64,000 bases of DNA, taken from Hydractinia symbiolongicarpus (taxonomy: Eukaryota; Cnidaria; Hydrozoa; Anthoathecata; Hydractiniidae). A program made the position numbers and the translations under genes. The stretch spans positions 18,804,001-18,868,000 of the forward strand of contig NC_079880.1 in assembly GCF_029227915.1 (NCBI RefSeq), written 5' to 3'. The notes below the pieces were generated by a model. The model worked only from the letters and a program-made list of their open reading frames with translations. It was not told where the DNA came from and searched no databases. The stretch's first letter is position 1, and each line of letters starts with the position of its first letter. Positions 1 through 15,944 of the stretch are shown here, piece by piece.

Positions 1-155
1 TAATGGCACCACATGAAATCTAAAAGACGCCAAAACCTGGTAAAAAAAGAAGAACTTCTCTTTAATATTCGCGTGTTTTGTATCCCTGGTTTTTCTATCC
101 ATCTCCTAACCTTTTAAACTCTTTGGTAATTTGTGTTTTCGTTCTTTTCGTGTAG

Positions 156-3513
<3,358 letters not shown>

Positions 3514-5701
3514 TTAGGCTGTGTAGATATCGCGATTGCAACAAAAATTAAAAGCCACGGCTACGTTAGATGAGTTGAAATTGCCGTATCGGCATTGAAA
3601 ACCTTTTACGAGATATTACTAGATTTGCGACATGCGAAGTTAAGACTACATCAATTCCGTTGTCTCGATTCGTCTACGGTGAACATTTCTCTCTGGTAGA
3701 GAAAACCTTAGTTTTAATAATAGTTTATAGTTAGAGCATAGATAACGCATCCTGCGCACAAACAAATTGACTATGTACACCCTTCATCGTGGCCACGTTT
3801 AAAAGCTATGTTATTATTAAAAGTTCTTCCGTGAACACGTAGAGTTAAACGTTTCGCAAACAAACACCAAAACGAGGCACTTTAAGTAAGTTTACCTAAA
3901 AAGCTGACAATCGTACATTCGCACAAAGTATTGATTATTTCAACTGAACTATCCTGAACGCATTAGTGTAGACCAGACACACTGCGCGTGCCCATGCTAC
4001 AAATTCATGTTGCAGCACTTTGTTATTTTATTTCGTAGTAGAAAATAAGTTTTATTTATTTGTCACGTTTTAAAAGTAAAATACTTTTTTATTACACCGT
4101 AATATTTTTTGTAAATTTTTGTTATTTTTATTTTTTATACCTCGTTTTATTTTAAATTACCTAAATGACTTTATAAATAATTATAATGTATTATTATTAT
4201 TATTATGATCAATGCTGATATGGAGATAGACTAATCGCTCGTTCTCTCTTCATTTGTTAAAACAAATGTTACAGCGTCCCACGTTGGACACCAATTCAAT
4301 GATTTTGTTTTTGCGTGAACAAATTTTCGCGCGAATTTAATAAACGTATCATTATCCTGCTAATTTTTCGTGAATTTTACAAAAAAAAAAATTACATGCC
4401 AATTTTTTTCTCAATTTTTCACTATTTTTTTTCTTATTATTTGCTTTTCAGTGGTTTCAATCGATTCACGGGATTTAACTTTACTAAATAGCGACAGAAA
4501 ATGAATTCTCTTCTGCTTGTCAAAAATAAAGTTTCGTGGTCTTTTAGACTCGCCACTTGGTGCGGCTGATTAAAGGGGACCCCTTGAAGAAAGCCTTATT
4601 ATGATGTAACAAAAAACCAGCATTGTGATACAAGGCGGCATGGAATACAACATAACACATTGCATTACACAATCTTATTTTAAAATATTAGTAATGTAAG
4701 ATTCTGTACAATTTTAAAGAAAACTACGTCTTCTACTCGAGGTGGTGGTGGAGGATTTTAAACCATTAAAATGATTGGTGTCTATACGCGTCTAACTGTG
4801 CAATGACGCCGTTACAAAGAACTGCAATATAAAAAAAATTGTTTTTATTTTTGTGACAAGCCATACCGTTAACTTTTACCTCCCTCTGTTGTAAACCCCC
4901 CACCTATGAATGTAAATAAAAGCCAAGATTGTTAGATCCAGGGTAATCAAAAAAGTGTGGCTTGTACTCACTACTTTCTTCGACTAACCTAAACTGAGGT
5001 TTTCTTAAACCGGCTGTGGCACCAGCCTCGTTCCCAGGGGCTCTTAACTTTTTGAACATTAGCCGTCAAGGCGGCTTTGACACTGTGGTTACATAAAATG
5101 GCAAGTAAGGTGAAAGCTCACAAGAGTGTATTCATAGGTTTTTATATTTAAATGCGCCTATGTAAATAAGACTTGGCTGGACTTTTCGTTACTAAGATAA
5201 GTCTGAGAAATTTAATAAAAATATGAGTTCCAGTTTGTAAAAAAAAACCTAGATGCAACGATTTAGTTCATCTTTTCATAATGAATTTCAGGTAGTTAAA
5301 ACTCTTATTATAAGCAAATAAAAATTTAATTTCCATCCCAAATTGAAAAAATTGCAGTTGGTATTGGGAAAATCAACCGAACACAAGTAAAAATAAGTTT
5401 TTCGAAAAACTCAGAAGTTAAAAACAAATTTGATAAATAGGAGTTTAAAGTTGAAATGATTATTAGTCTTCAAAATTAAAAAGGGTGTCAAAGAAAATTA
5501 TCCTCTCAAAACTACCAAGCCGTATGTCTTCCTATGTTGGTTTGATATTTTTACGTTTTTAACAAAATATATTAACTGGTGTAAATTACCCAACTGACAG
5601 GGCCTCGTGATCGGCGTAAAAATTAAATGTGTGGCCAAATTCAACTCAGGAGCTTACAGTGGTGTATGATTATGTTTTTTAAAATCCGTCCCTTGTATGT
5701 T
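3514..5701. other. Non-coding stretch downstream of DYRK
   Basis: AT-rich, no convincing coding exon. The first part is presumably the DYRK 3' UTR, with several AATAAA-like words but no site I can fix. At 5023-5040 a short motif (CAGCCTCGTTCCCAGGGG) matches one end of the small inverted-repeat element at 5702-5807, so it is probably a solo terminus or a decayed copy of the same family. Confidence 0.5.
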
Positions 5702-5807
5702 CAATCTCGTCCCCAGGGCATATTGTATCTTTTCCGACCTCGGGACGGCGAAACGAACACGTCCAGCCAGATAATAAAAAAGACAACAGGCGCTGGGAAC
5801 AAGGTTG
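5702..5807. mobile_element. Short inverted-repeat element (about 106 bp)
   Basis: The left end CAATCTCGTCCCCAGGGC and the reverse complement of the right end GCGCTGGGAACAAGGTTG match at most positions, with a short GC-richer interior. This looks like a tiny MITE. Two overlapping short open frames here (5627-5881 + and 5679-5894 -) are shadows of the element. Superfamily unknown; target-site duplication not resolved. Confidence 0.45.
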
Positions 5808-6359
5808 TCCCTGTTGTCTCTTGCCGGGAAAAGTTACGTCCGTTTTATGACATATGCGTGGGTCCTTGTAATAAACATTAACCGACCCTTGCAAGTTATA
5901 CGGAGTTGTCTACTAAACCCAGTGTCACGCTATTTAAAGCTGTTCTTCAATACATGAATCTTTTTTATATAGAATATATATTTTATTTTACCTTTTAAAC
6001 AGCATTAATGCTGGTTAGTTATTTTCGAATGTAGTAAACAGTGCATTTCGGTTATACACCTACTTTGTAAAGTTATAAAAAACATAGATTTAGTTTTTGT
6101 TGAGTGGCTAACCATGTGAATATGTTGCAACGCATGATGTAAACAAGAAATATGGCGGCCAGAGCACAAGCGTAAATATCGCTTCAATTCCTCTTAATCA
6201 CTTTGTACATGCAGCCAAGACCAGAAGACAGTTCTTGTGTGAATGGTGAAAAAGAGATTTAAGTTTTCTGTGTTAGGACTATTATAAAGTTTATTGAAAT
6301 TTATTTTTTAAGAGACCTTTTTGTGCAATTTTTCATTATATTATTTTTATATTATATAT
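5808..6359. other. Intergenic, no gene seen
   Basis: AT-rich sequence between two inverted-repeat elements. The minus-strand open frame at 6005-6187 has no domain or coding signature that I recognise. Confidence 0.4.
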
Positions 6360-6998
6360 CAGTCAGGGATAACCGCAAATTAGGCTATCATGCCAAATTA
6401 GGCTAGTAGCTTAGTTAGGAGATTTTTCATAGACTATTTAGGCGAGTATCTCCTATTTAGGCGATTTGCTATCTTCTTTTATGATTATCTCGAAAACCAC
6501 GTCTGGTCGCGCCATATCTTTTGAAGCTTTGGTTGCTAATTACATCATCTTCGTTTGAGCAAAATTTTTTATAGTTTGCTTCACAGGATTAAAAATTATA
6601 CATCAAAAGTCTTTGGAGCGGCTAATTAAACGAGAAATAGTCTATTTAAGCTATGCGCCACCATGTTGAAAATATGCGCGCGGGAAATTTAGCCTTTTTT
6701 CAGAAGCAACCGTGGCCGTAAAACAAAGAAGCCGTAACACAGCTCATGCGTTCTTAATCAAAGCAAACTAAACGCTATATCTTCGGACAGCGCAAATAAT
6801 AAAGAAAAATATATTTGGACCATCAAAAGGGGGTTCTATAGAATGTTTTTAGCTAATATAATCATTGCAATTATGCAACAGAACAGCGATAGGCAGCAAA
6901 ACCATGTTGATAGCCTAATTAGGAGTGATAAATCGCCTAAGTAGGCTATCGTAGACTAATTAGACTATTATAGCCTATTTTGCGGTTATCCCTGACTG
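6360..6998. mobile_element. MITE with CAGTCAGGGATAACCGCAAA terminal inverted repeats
   Basis: The left terminus CAGTCAGGGATAACCGCAAA (6360) is mirrored by TTTGCGGTTATCCCTGACTG ending at 6998. The element is 639 bp. Both sides are flanked by TATAT, so a TA-rich target duplication is likely but ambiguous in length. Subterminal regions are full of AAATTAGGCTA / TTTAGGCGA / CTAATTAGGAG words in both orientations, at both ends. No open frame of note, so it is non-autonomous. Superfamily is not assigned from the termini alone. Confidence 0.75.
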
Positions 6999-7338
6999 TA
7001 TATTTATTATATTTCATTATGTTTATTACATATTTTTAGCTAGAATTGCAATGTTTATAAAAGTTCTGTGTATGCGCACGCATCTTTACAGGCAATAGAA
7101 AAGGCCTACATAAAGAAAATTGACTATTTCCTTTAATTTTTAGATTTAGGGAATAAACAAGAGCTTGAATTGGTTTTTACTAACTATAATTTTTGCCGTG
7201 TCTGCATGACCGGCAGCCGGCCGATGATATTTGAAATACTTAATGGCCAGCAGTTAAAAAATTACATAATTTATGTGCCGGTCATTGTTATCCTATATAC
7301 TAAATAGCCGGCAGTTTAAGATGTATGTGTTTTATGAC
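6999..7338. other. Intergenic with GCCGGCAG repeats
   Basis: No gene. GCCGG-containing words occur at about 7208-7225 and 7305-7313. The stretch ending TAGCCGGCAGTTT before the next MITE is partly repeated after it at about 7768-7808, as if the MITE sits inside a duplicated sequence. Confidence 0.4.
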
Positions 7339-7755
7339 GAGGGTGTCGATAAGCCGCATACGCCGTAAAAAGTGCAGCATTTTCGGGCAAGTTTGGCATT
7401 TTTTTAAAAAATCAAGTATTCACCCGAAAAAACCTGCATAGGCTCGAACAGTGCCTGAAAGACACTAATGATTTAAAAAAACTATAAAAATTAAAATAAA
7501 CTTCCTATGTGGCAGCGAAGTTCTTAGAAGAACTGTTTTTGTTGGTTTTTGTTGGTTTTCTTGTATATAAACTTTATTAACTCCTTCTTCACAACCATCG
7601 CCCACATGGTTTGTTACAAGGAATTGCATTTTGGAAATGTTCCGGGTGAGTTTGGGAAAGTGTGGGCGGTTTCGGGGGACAATTGCCAATTTTATTTGAA
7701 AAGTCGGCCAAACTCACTCGTATATATGCGGCGTTTGCGGCTTATCGGCACCCTC
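7339..7755. mobile_element. MITE, GAGGGTGYCGATAAGCCGC family
   Basis: Left end GAGGGTGTCGATAAGCCGC at 7339; right end GCGGCTTATCGGCACCCTC, interrupted by TTT within GCG, closes at 7755. The inverted match continues inwards to an AGTTTGGC word on both sides. The same left end recurs at 40195, so this is a family, not a chance palindrome. The two short open frames over 7465-7797 are on opposite strands of the same sequence and have no recognisable product. No clean target duplication seen. Confidence 0.65.
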
Positions 7756-8456
7756 TTGTTTTATGTGTCAATCATTAATGTTATAGATACTAAGTAGCCG
7801 GCAGTTGAAAACAGGCCAGTCATTAATTTCCTCAATTTATTTTTTCATTATATCGTTGGTGAATAATTTTCATGTAATTAAAAAGGCAACATTTTGTGCT
7901 ATATTGTTTCTTGCTACCTACTTCCAAAGTTTGTGACAATGTATTTTATTAACATTTAAGTATTTTCAACGCAAGGTTTTGTTGAGACAATAAACGAAAC
8001 GAAAATATGGGAATTAAGTTTGTTTTTCCGTTTATCAATTTCATATAAAAATTACTTTTCAGAGTATTTCTTTCTACATACTTTTTAAATAAACAGAATT
8101 TTATGTAGCTATAACTTAAAGGTAATTTAATTTTTTCAGAAGTTTGACTGTAATATTTAGCTAACTGCAGTAAAATATTTTTAAGTTGACTTGAGTGGAA
8201 AGAAATCATTCCTCATAAAACAACAAATGTTTGGCTGGTTAAAAATTGCATGTTTTCATAAATTTTTATGCTGAATTCAAATATTTTTTTTTTTTTGTTG
8301 AAAATTATCAATTTTGAGCATGTAACCCTAATGGTCCGTCTGCACATCTGTTATCTAGCTACATATACTGCTTTGTTTTTATTATCTTAATAGAAACTGT
8401 AAAGCTATGTGTTTTATCTCTTACAGAAAAAAATACATACAAATTAGTATATTAAT
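7756..8456. other. RIOK3 upstream region
   Basis: No coding sequence recognised. A pyrimidine tract plus CTTACAG ending at 8426 just before the RIOK3 start looks like a 3' splice site, so RIOK3 probably has a 5' UTR intron whose first exon lies in this stretch; promoter not located. Confidence 0.4.
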
Positions 8457-11400
8457 ATGGCTGCAAAAGTAGAACCTTCAAATACAAATAACACTTCAAC
8501 ATGCCCTTGGGCTAAGAAAAAAACAGCACAGGTCCGTGCCTTTACTGATGTTATGGATGAAGAATTTGCACAGCAGCTTCAAAATGAAAATTTAAATGAA
8601 ACTAGCCAACCTTTTGTGGAAGCTGTGGAGGAGTTTGTATCTAAAGGTTTGAATATTGTTGTGGTTATTTGCACTAATACACAATTTTAAAATTAGGATA
8701 CATCTTTAATTTTTTCATTGTGGTGGGGAAAGTTGGACTTTGAACCCCCGTTTTCAGTAGTAGCATGTAAATTTTGTCAAGGAGAAAGCAAAAAAGCTTG
8801 TTATAATTTAAAAATAACTTTTTCAAAAAAGCTATGGAAAAAGCATTGCATAGATTATTTTAAAATTTTTTATAATCAATTTGCTATTTAAATTACCAAC
8901 TGTTCTTTTTACATTTTTTGTGAAAAAATCTGTTATATATATCAGGGGCTGATCCAGAAATTTATTTTGGGCGTTGATGGCACCGCAGATAAAAAAACTT
9001 TTAGGGCAACAAAAATACATGGCTTTAGCATATTATTTTCTTTTTTAGTATAGAACATAGTTTCTTTATGAAAAAATATCTTCTCTGTGATTAAAGATAT
9101 AAAAAAATATAATATGAGATAAATATCCCAAAATTAAGAAATAATGCAATTCTGAAGCATTTTAAATTATGTGTTTCTAAGCTGGGTACCCAAATTAGAT
9201 GTCCCCAAAATCGGTATACCAATGTCCTAATTGACTTGAATCAACCCTTATTTATATAAAACTTTCCTCCCATGACAAACTGATTTTTATCTATATCAAA
9301 AAACTTTCAATGTCATAATGTTTTTTGGATTAAACAACCTTGTAGTAAATATGTAAGTTTGTCTTCTTTTTTTTTGCTCAATCATTACATTTAATTTAGC
9401 TAACTGTAAATATGTAAGGTGGTGAAGTACTCTTCTTTCATCTTAGCATAAACGCCAATTGCTGCCTAAAAAGTTATCATGAAATTAAAAATTTTAAATT
9501 GTTGTCTAAAAAACGTTTAAGTGGTGTGTAGTATGTGTCAACTCATGCTACAGGTACTTTTTAGGTTTACCTTGTTAGCCATACTCTGCAGGAGTAACTT
9601 CAATTAATTGCCTGATTTAGTATGTTCCCAGGAATTTGAAAAAGTTCAGAAGTGTTAATTGCTGTAGATTCTTAGCTCCGACCATTGAAACAAGTGTACA
9701 TCATCCAATCGGTCAATTATCATCTGTATATACTTGCTATTTTTCTTGTTAGAAACGTCATCCAATGAAGCCACTACAAATGATCTTCTATTAGCGCAAA
9801 TGTTGCAACTTGAATTTGACAGGGAGAATGATGAATTTGTAAAAAAGCTTGAAACAAACTATAATGGTACTAGTAAAGGTAAGAATAAAGAAATTCATGT
9901 TTATGTCTGCTTATTATTTTATATATCTATATATAAGTTTTGGGGGGAGAGGGTGAGAACATTTTGCTCTTATTTCTTTTTGTCAACAAATGAAAATGTT
10001 TCGCAATCCACATGGTTCTAATTTTACTGTGCATTATTAAGAAATCAGTTTTTGTTTTTTTGGTATACCTATTGTCGAAGGTTGTGTTTTATTTAAATCC
10101 TCACTCTTAAATCACTTTAAAGCTTGATTTGAATTAGGGATTTAATGGGAATTAATAAACATATGCACTGCAAATATATACACTAATTATAGATAGTGTT
10201 GAAAATGAAGACTTGTGACGTAGACCTTGTGCATAAAAATTTAGTGAAATAATATTACCACGGTGGTGACCACATGAAAATATATAAGATACTTTATACC
10301 GCTACATATCCACCGATAAATAATGTGTATATTACCAAAAAAAAATAAATATTGTAACTATGTTATTTTGAGTTTTTAGTGTCCATGTCATTTAAGAATT
10401 TTCGCACCCTTCACCCATATGATATTGAGGATGTAGATGACACTGATGATGACAGCGAGGAAGAGGAGGAGGATGGTGAGACACTACTTTTGATTGAAAT
10501 GAAAATAATGCTTACATGCATTGTTTGAAAAGAAACTTTTATCCATTTAGATGAAATACCAGTTCCAAGTGGGAAGACAAATTCTGCTTCTGAAATTATC
10601 ACTAAACACAATAGTTTAATCTCAGAAAGAAAGAATGCAAAATATGTAGAATCGGTGAGAGCTGATTGAGTTAATAATTTAAAACAGCAAATGTTACCGA
10701 ATGTAGTTTAATTCCCCTTAATGTTTGTCCCGTTTTTATTATAATGCCCTGTGTCTTGTGCACGCAATTTGTTATTCTGCATATCCATCAAGTTTTAATG
10801 TGGATATTTTTGAAGGCTGATTCCTGTTAAGTAATTTTTTGGTTGGTAGCATATCCATTTTTTGTATAAAAGCCAATCAACAAACCCCAATCACTGTTGA
10901 TTTTTTATTCAAGTTATCAATGATACTCTAAATTTTTACCAGATGTATAATAATAGTTTTCCAACATTTCCCCAACTTTTACACTATAATCTTTTGCACA
11001 TCCACATGTAAAAAAAGAAGATTTCGCACCCCTTGATTCCTGCATAGTATTCAAGTTATTTTACCAAAAAATATCAGAATTAAGTGCGACATTGTTTAAT
11101 AATACAGTCATAATGTGTACTCATATTTTCTCTTTGTAGTTCCCTCTAAATTTTGCATCTGGAGATGTTGGCAAAAAAGATATTCGCCTGCCAAACCATG
11201 TGTACAACAAGTTGAAGACTCACTCGATGAAAGAAGAGAGAAACAATATGCGACTACACGAGAAACAAGAACATGCTACACATGTAAGTAGAACCCGATT
11301 CCATAATAGCATAGCATCTTTAGAATTATACCCTAGAATAAAAGTAGTCAGGGTGAAAAATTTCTGTCAATGGAATTTGGAAATAATTCATAGATAGTTG

Positions 11401-13567
11401 CAAAATTGGAAAAAGTGCGGGAAATTAATTGTTAAATCTGTTTTTAAGTCTTTTTTTTTCAGTCATCGGGTTATGAAGTTTGTTTACGTTTTTTTTTGTT
11501 TTGTTATTAATCAGATCACTTCTACAGAAAAGGGCAAAACTAAACTGCTGAGAACCTCTTATAATTACTTTTTGAAAAGGAGTGGCCACCAAGTAGATCG
11601 TGTAGTTGTTTGGTTAACGTTGTCGTATCCTTTGAATGAAATTAACATCTCTTTGTTGACTAGGAAAAAGCCCTTGATGAGAATACGCGACTGCTTATAT
11701 ATAAAATGGTAAACAGTGGTGTGTTGCAGTCAATTAATGGAATCGTAAGCACTGGAAAAGAAGCTGTTGTAATTCACGCCGACGGAGGAGAGTAAGTGAT
11801 GGAATGTATTAAGTGTGGTACATTAAAAAAATTATCGACTTTGCAGCCGTAATAACTAAAGAATATGGTTTTCATTTTTATTTTGAGATAGCAGAAGAAT
11901 CGTGAGAGTTGAAGGCTAATTTTTCTTTCGGATGCTACGATGTCAATTTTTAGTGTGTGTGTTTTTTTATATAATTCAGCTATTTCCTTGTTGTTCTACG
12001 GCTTTAGCGGGCAGAACTTTAAAATGGGCTTCTTTTTTTGTCGTTGTTTTTACTACTGAGACTAGTGAATAATATCGCGCTTACAGCCTAGTGCGGAACA
12101 TTTAGGAGACTTTTAGGGAGATATGTTTTTTATTAATTAGGATGGAAGAAAAACCGCTATCAAAAGAGTGCGCTCTCAAAGTTTTTAAGACAACACTGAG
12201 TGAATTTAAAACTCGTGAAAAATACATCAAGGATGATCACAGATTTCGCGACAGATTCGCCAAACAGAATCCCAGGAAAATTATAAAGCTGTGGGCTGAA
12301 AAAGAATTTCGAAATTTAAATAGGTATATATTTAATTTCTGTTTTTTCTTGTTTCAGCTGCCCTTGTTTTTCAGGGGAGGGTTACCCCTTTTTTTAATAT
12401 TTCATTTCTGGAGTAAAGTCTAATTTTAACTCGACTTTTTTTCGTCAAAAGACCGTGTTTTAATATAGCAAAATTTTCTTAATGAACCGTAAGAAAATCC
12501 GAAGTTAATAAGAAATGTTCGATTTTTCAGAATGAAGGATGCAGGTCTCAATTGTCCGCACGTTGAACTGTTGAGAAAACATATTCTCGTCATGTCTTTT
12601 ATCGGTGAAAATCGAGTTCCTGCTCAAAAACTAAAAGACGCACGACTCTCTAAAGAGCAGTTTAAAAACGCATATGAACAGTGTATACAGGTTGGTATCT
12701 AGTGTTGTTGTTGTTACTGTTGTTGTTCTTGTTGTTGTCACGTGATCTATTCTATTTATTTAGACCATAAAAACATTATACGAAAAATGCAATCTCATTC
12801 ATGCTGACCTCAGCGAATATAACATCTTGTGGCACGACTCAAAATGTTTCTTCATTGATGTCAGTCAGTCTATAGAACCTGTCCATCCACAAGCATACCA
12901 TTTCTTACTGCGAGACTGTCGTAATATTATTAACTTCTTCAATAAAGTCGGAGTAGCTGAGATTATGAAGGAAGACGAACTATTTGCTTACGTGTGCGGT
13001 AAACAACTTGAAATTACAAATCTTGATGAAATCGAAAACGAGGTTAGTTGTCGTCTTCGTACTTTTTTTTTGCTTTGTCAGACTAAAGTAGTTTTGACAA
13101 CCTTGATTATTCATCATTCTCTAGAGTTATCTAGTTTTAAGTTATCTACTTTTTATTTTCGAATTACTCCCCTCTCCATAATTTTATACGTGTTATTTCA
13201 GGGTCGTTTTATTATCCGCCCTGATAGTACCTTGAGATTCCCGTTTGTGTGTGTGCCCTCAAGGAAGTTGAAATTAGGAAAAGCTGAAAAAAAAATGAAA
13301 ACACCTTAAAAATAGAAAAAAAAAGAACAGCTAACAAACACCCTGCTTGTTTGTTTTTTGTTTGTTTTTTGTTTGTTTTTTGTTTGTTTTTTGTTTTTTT
13401 CTTTGTTTTTGGTGTTTAATTGTCCTTCTTTTTTTCTTTAGTGTCAGCTACAATTCGAGAAAAACGAGGAATTGTTAACGTACGGTATCGACTCGAAAAA
13501 TTATCCCTTCAACTATCATTTTGAACAATCGAAACAAAATATAAGGGAGAATACTGATACTTCGTAG
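8457..13567 (+). CDS. RIOK3: RIO-type atypical Ser/Thr kinase 3
   Basis: Atypical RIO kinase linked in other animals to 40S ribosomal subunit maturation. Ten coding exons joined by GT-AG sites and phase: 8457-8646, 9753-9878, 10380-10475, 10551-10654, 11140-11283, 11664-11791, 12141-12323, 12531-12690, 12764-13042, 13442-13567; 511 residues, close to the vertebrate length of about 519. Start MAAKVEPSN, then CPWAKKK, a paired LLLAQMLQLEFDREND-type segment, a very acidic patch (DDTDDDSEEEEED), and the RIO domain from about residue 230. Domain motifs: STGKEAVV (P-loop), CALKVFK (ATP-binding Lys), HADLSEYNIL (catalytic loop), FFIDVSQS (metal-binding Asp), and ending LRDCRNIINFF. Open, with all catalytic residues present. 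The exon starting at 11664 joins directly after ATH; an alternative acceptor at 11517 would bring a frame-breaking insert and is less likely. Confidence 0.95.
8943..9030 (+). mobile_element. hAT-like terminal fragment in RIOK3 intron 1
   Basis: CAGGGGCTGATCCAG at 8943 resembles the CAGGGGCGGATYCAG terminus common on hAT-type elements. A related end occurs at 38661. The other terminus was not found, so the extent given is approximate and this may be a decayed copy. Confidence 0.4.
13314..13409 (+). repeat. (TTTTTTG)n pyrimidine-rich tract before last RIOK3 exon
   Basis: Repeated TTTGTTTTTTG units precede the acceptor at 13441; they probably extend the polypyrimidine tract of the last intron. 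Confidence 0.6.
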
Positions 13568-15944
13568 TGCTTCGATTACTATTCATATTATTAATTTTAA
13601 TATTTGATAAATTTTAATAATTGTGAATATCACAAAAGCAAATTTAAAAATGAAAATTCGTTTAGTACTGCGATCTTACACCGTTTTTTTATTATATTAG
13701 TCTAAGAAATGTATCTTTATATTTATATGGTTGTAATTGAAGATGAGATGCTTTCGTTTTATGATCTCGAATTGCCCTGTATAATGATGTTGAAATTATA
13801 CAATCATTCGCAAGATATGATTAGATCAATGGGTAATTTGTGTGAGTAATGGGTAAAGTTCGATGCAGCAAATACTATTATAAGATATTCCAATGCCAAG
13901 CTGTCCCAATCTGCACAGCCGACATAGGACTTAAGATCTGAGGTTATTTAGTCAGATCCAAATGTGTCTTAAAATGTGCTTATTGCTGCTGGTGTTGGTA
14001 TGAGTATTTTTTTCTCTGTGGGCTCTATCGCGAATTTTATCGGTGAAAAAAGTCGGCAAAAATAAAAGTAATTTTTACCAATCACTTTTTGCTAACTAAT
14101 TTCAATATTGAAAATGACAACGAATGTTGGAATTTTCATTGCTTTTTTTTCCAATAAAAAACTCCAAGGGGAAGACAATGAAAACTGTATAAATTAGTCA
14201 ATTTCGATATTTACTTTTTTATTTAAACCTTTTTTCTGCTTTGTTTCTCGACTTTTTACTCCGTTCTCTTCTTTGGCATCTCTTTTTTATCTGCTATGCT
14301 CACTTGAAACGTTATTTAGAAAGAAGATGAGCGCAGAGAAATATACAAGGCTGTTTTCGTGTTCTCTTTATTTGAGACGGAGACGTGACTTATTGCTGAG
14401 TTTTACAAAACTGTAGCTGCAGTTGAAAAAATCTGTCAACATGGACAAATGTTTTCTTTAAACGAAAGTGACAAAAATTCCTACGCACGACAGAAATTTT
14501 GTCCCATACCGTCAATTGCGTCTCCAGGACTTACTAGGTTTTTCACATCTACTTCTTTTACATTTTGTTTTAGACAACTAAATGTGGAGAAAAAACACGT
14601 CAAATGAAATTTAATGTGGGTTTAACCTTGGCAAAACAGATGTGTCTAACTAATTTTAATCGTTGTGTGCGAAAATGGTCAATTAAAAAATAATGTATGA
14701 GAAAAAGGCCGTGTAAAACATGAACAAACATGAACATTTTATGTATAATTCATTTTCAAGTCAAAACAACTCGTTAATCGTACTTAGAAGTATACCACTT
14801 CAGTGGTTGACATTTTGGCACTGTTCATTAAATTTAACCAGATTAAAGACCAGATTTGATATGACGTCATGTCACATTGCCATGACGACACAATTGTTTT
14901 ACTTAAAATATGTCAACAATCCCAAAAACATATGTCGGCGTTTTATGTGATTGTCGAGTAATATTTTACACATTTAAATCGTTTTTAAGTTGTTTTTTTT
15001 TTGGCCAAAGTTTGTGTTCAACTTTTTTAGCCTTTTTTCAGGTTCAGAAATATATGACGAAGTCATCCAACTTTTATCCCAATGTGGTAAATTTAGTAGC
15101 ATTAGATATTTTAAGTAACGTTTAAACATGAAGAGCATAACATTGACCATTTAATCACAAGTTGCTACATTTAAACTTCATAAAGATGTATTCTGTATAT
15201 GAAATCAAAGTCAAGTATTCGTTCATATCAATAGTTTTCATCAACATAAACAACCCGAAACTTTGCAAATGTCTATAACGCGCATGAAGAACCTAACACA
15301 GAGCAGTTGATTACACTATAAACTTCTTAGATGCTAAAGACAGGAAGAAGACAACAAGAGCCAACAAACTGAAAAGTTAATATCAGTATTATGTTTGTAT
15401 ATTGTATTTGTTTGTTACAGGTTTTTATATTACAAGTTTTTGTTTATAACGTTTTTTAAAAATCTATTCACATCGTGACAAATCTGCGCACATATCTCAT
15501 TCCTTCATTTGAACATGTTTACAATCTGGAAACGAGTTAATGTATAGCTTTGCTTGTTATTATTATTATTATTATTATTATTCATATTTATTTACAGGTG
15601 TCCTAATCAGGGTTCATAAAGACAATCCTGGTATCAATAAGGTTCCTGTATATACAAGTATATAATAAATAATGTTAAAAATTTTAAAAATAATAAAAAA
15701 AATGTATTATCTATAAGACAAAAAATGAAATATACAAGATAGTAGAATAGGCGAATGTGCTGGGATAGATAGTTTTGTTAAGCATTCAGAATTAGCAACA
15801 ACCAAATCATTATAGAAAATCTCACATCTTCTTTATCTGTGAAATAATAACAGTAAACAAAAACTCACGTGATAAAAACGTAATAATTCCAAGTAAATAT
15901 TCTCTAAGTAATCTTTTCTATTTTAAAGCATTAGATTTAATACG
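13568..15944. other. Intergenic between RIOK3 and the foldback block
   Basis: The RIOK3 3' UTR presumably occupies the first few hundred bases. Short open frames at 14720-15125 have no domain. A (TTA)n tract at 15558-15582 is the only clear simple repeat. No gene recognised. Confidence 0.4.

Noticed and set aside
11200-11712. Two consecutive plus frames as separate small genes
   Set aside because: The first overlaps a RIOK3 exon and runs into its intron; the second is intronic sequence before the acceptor at 11663.
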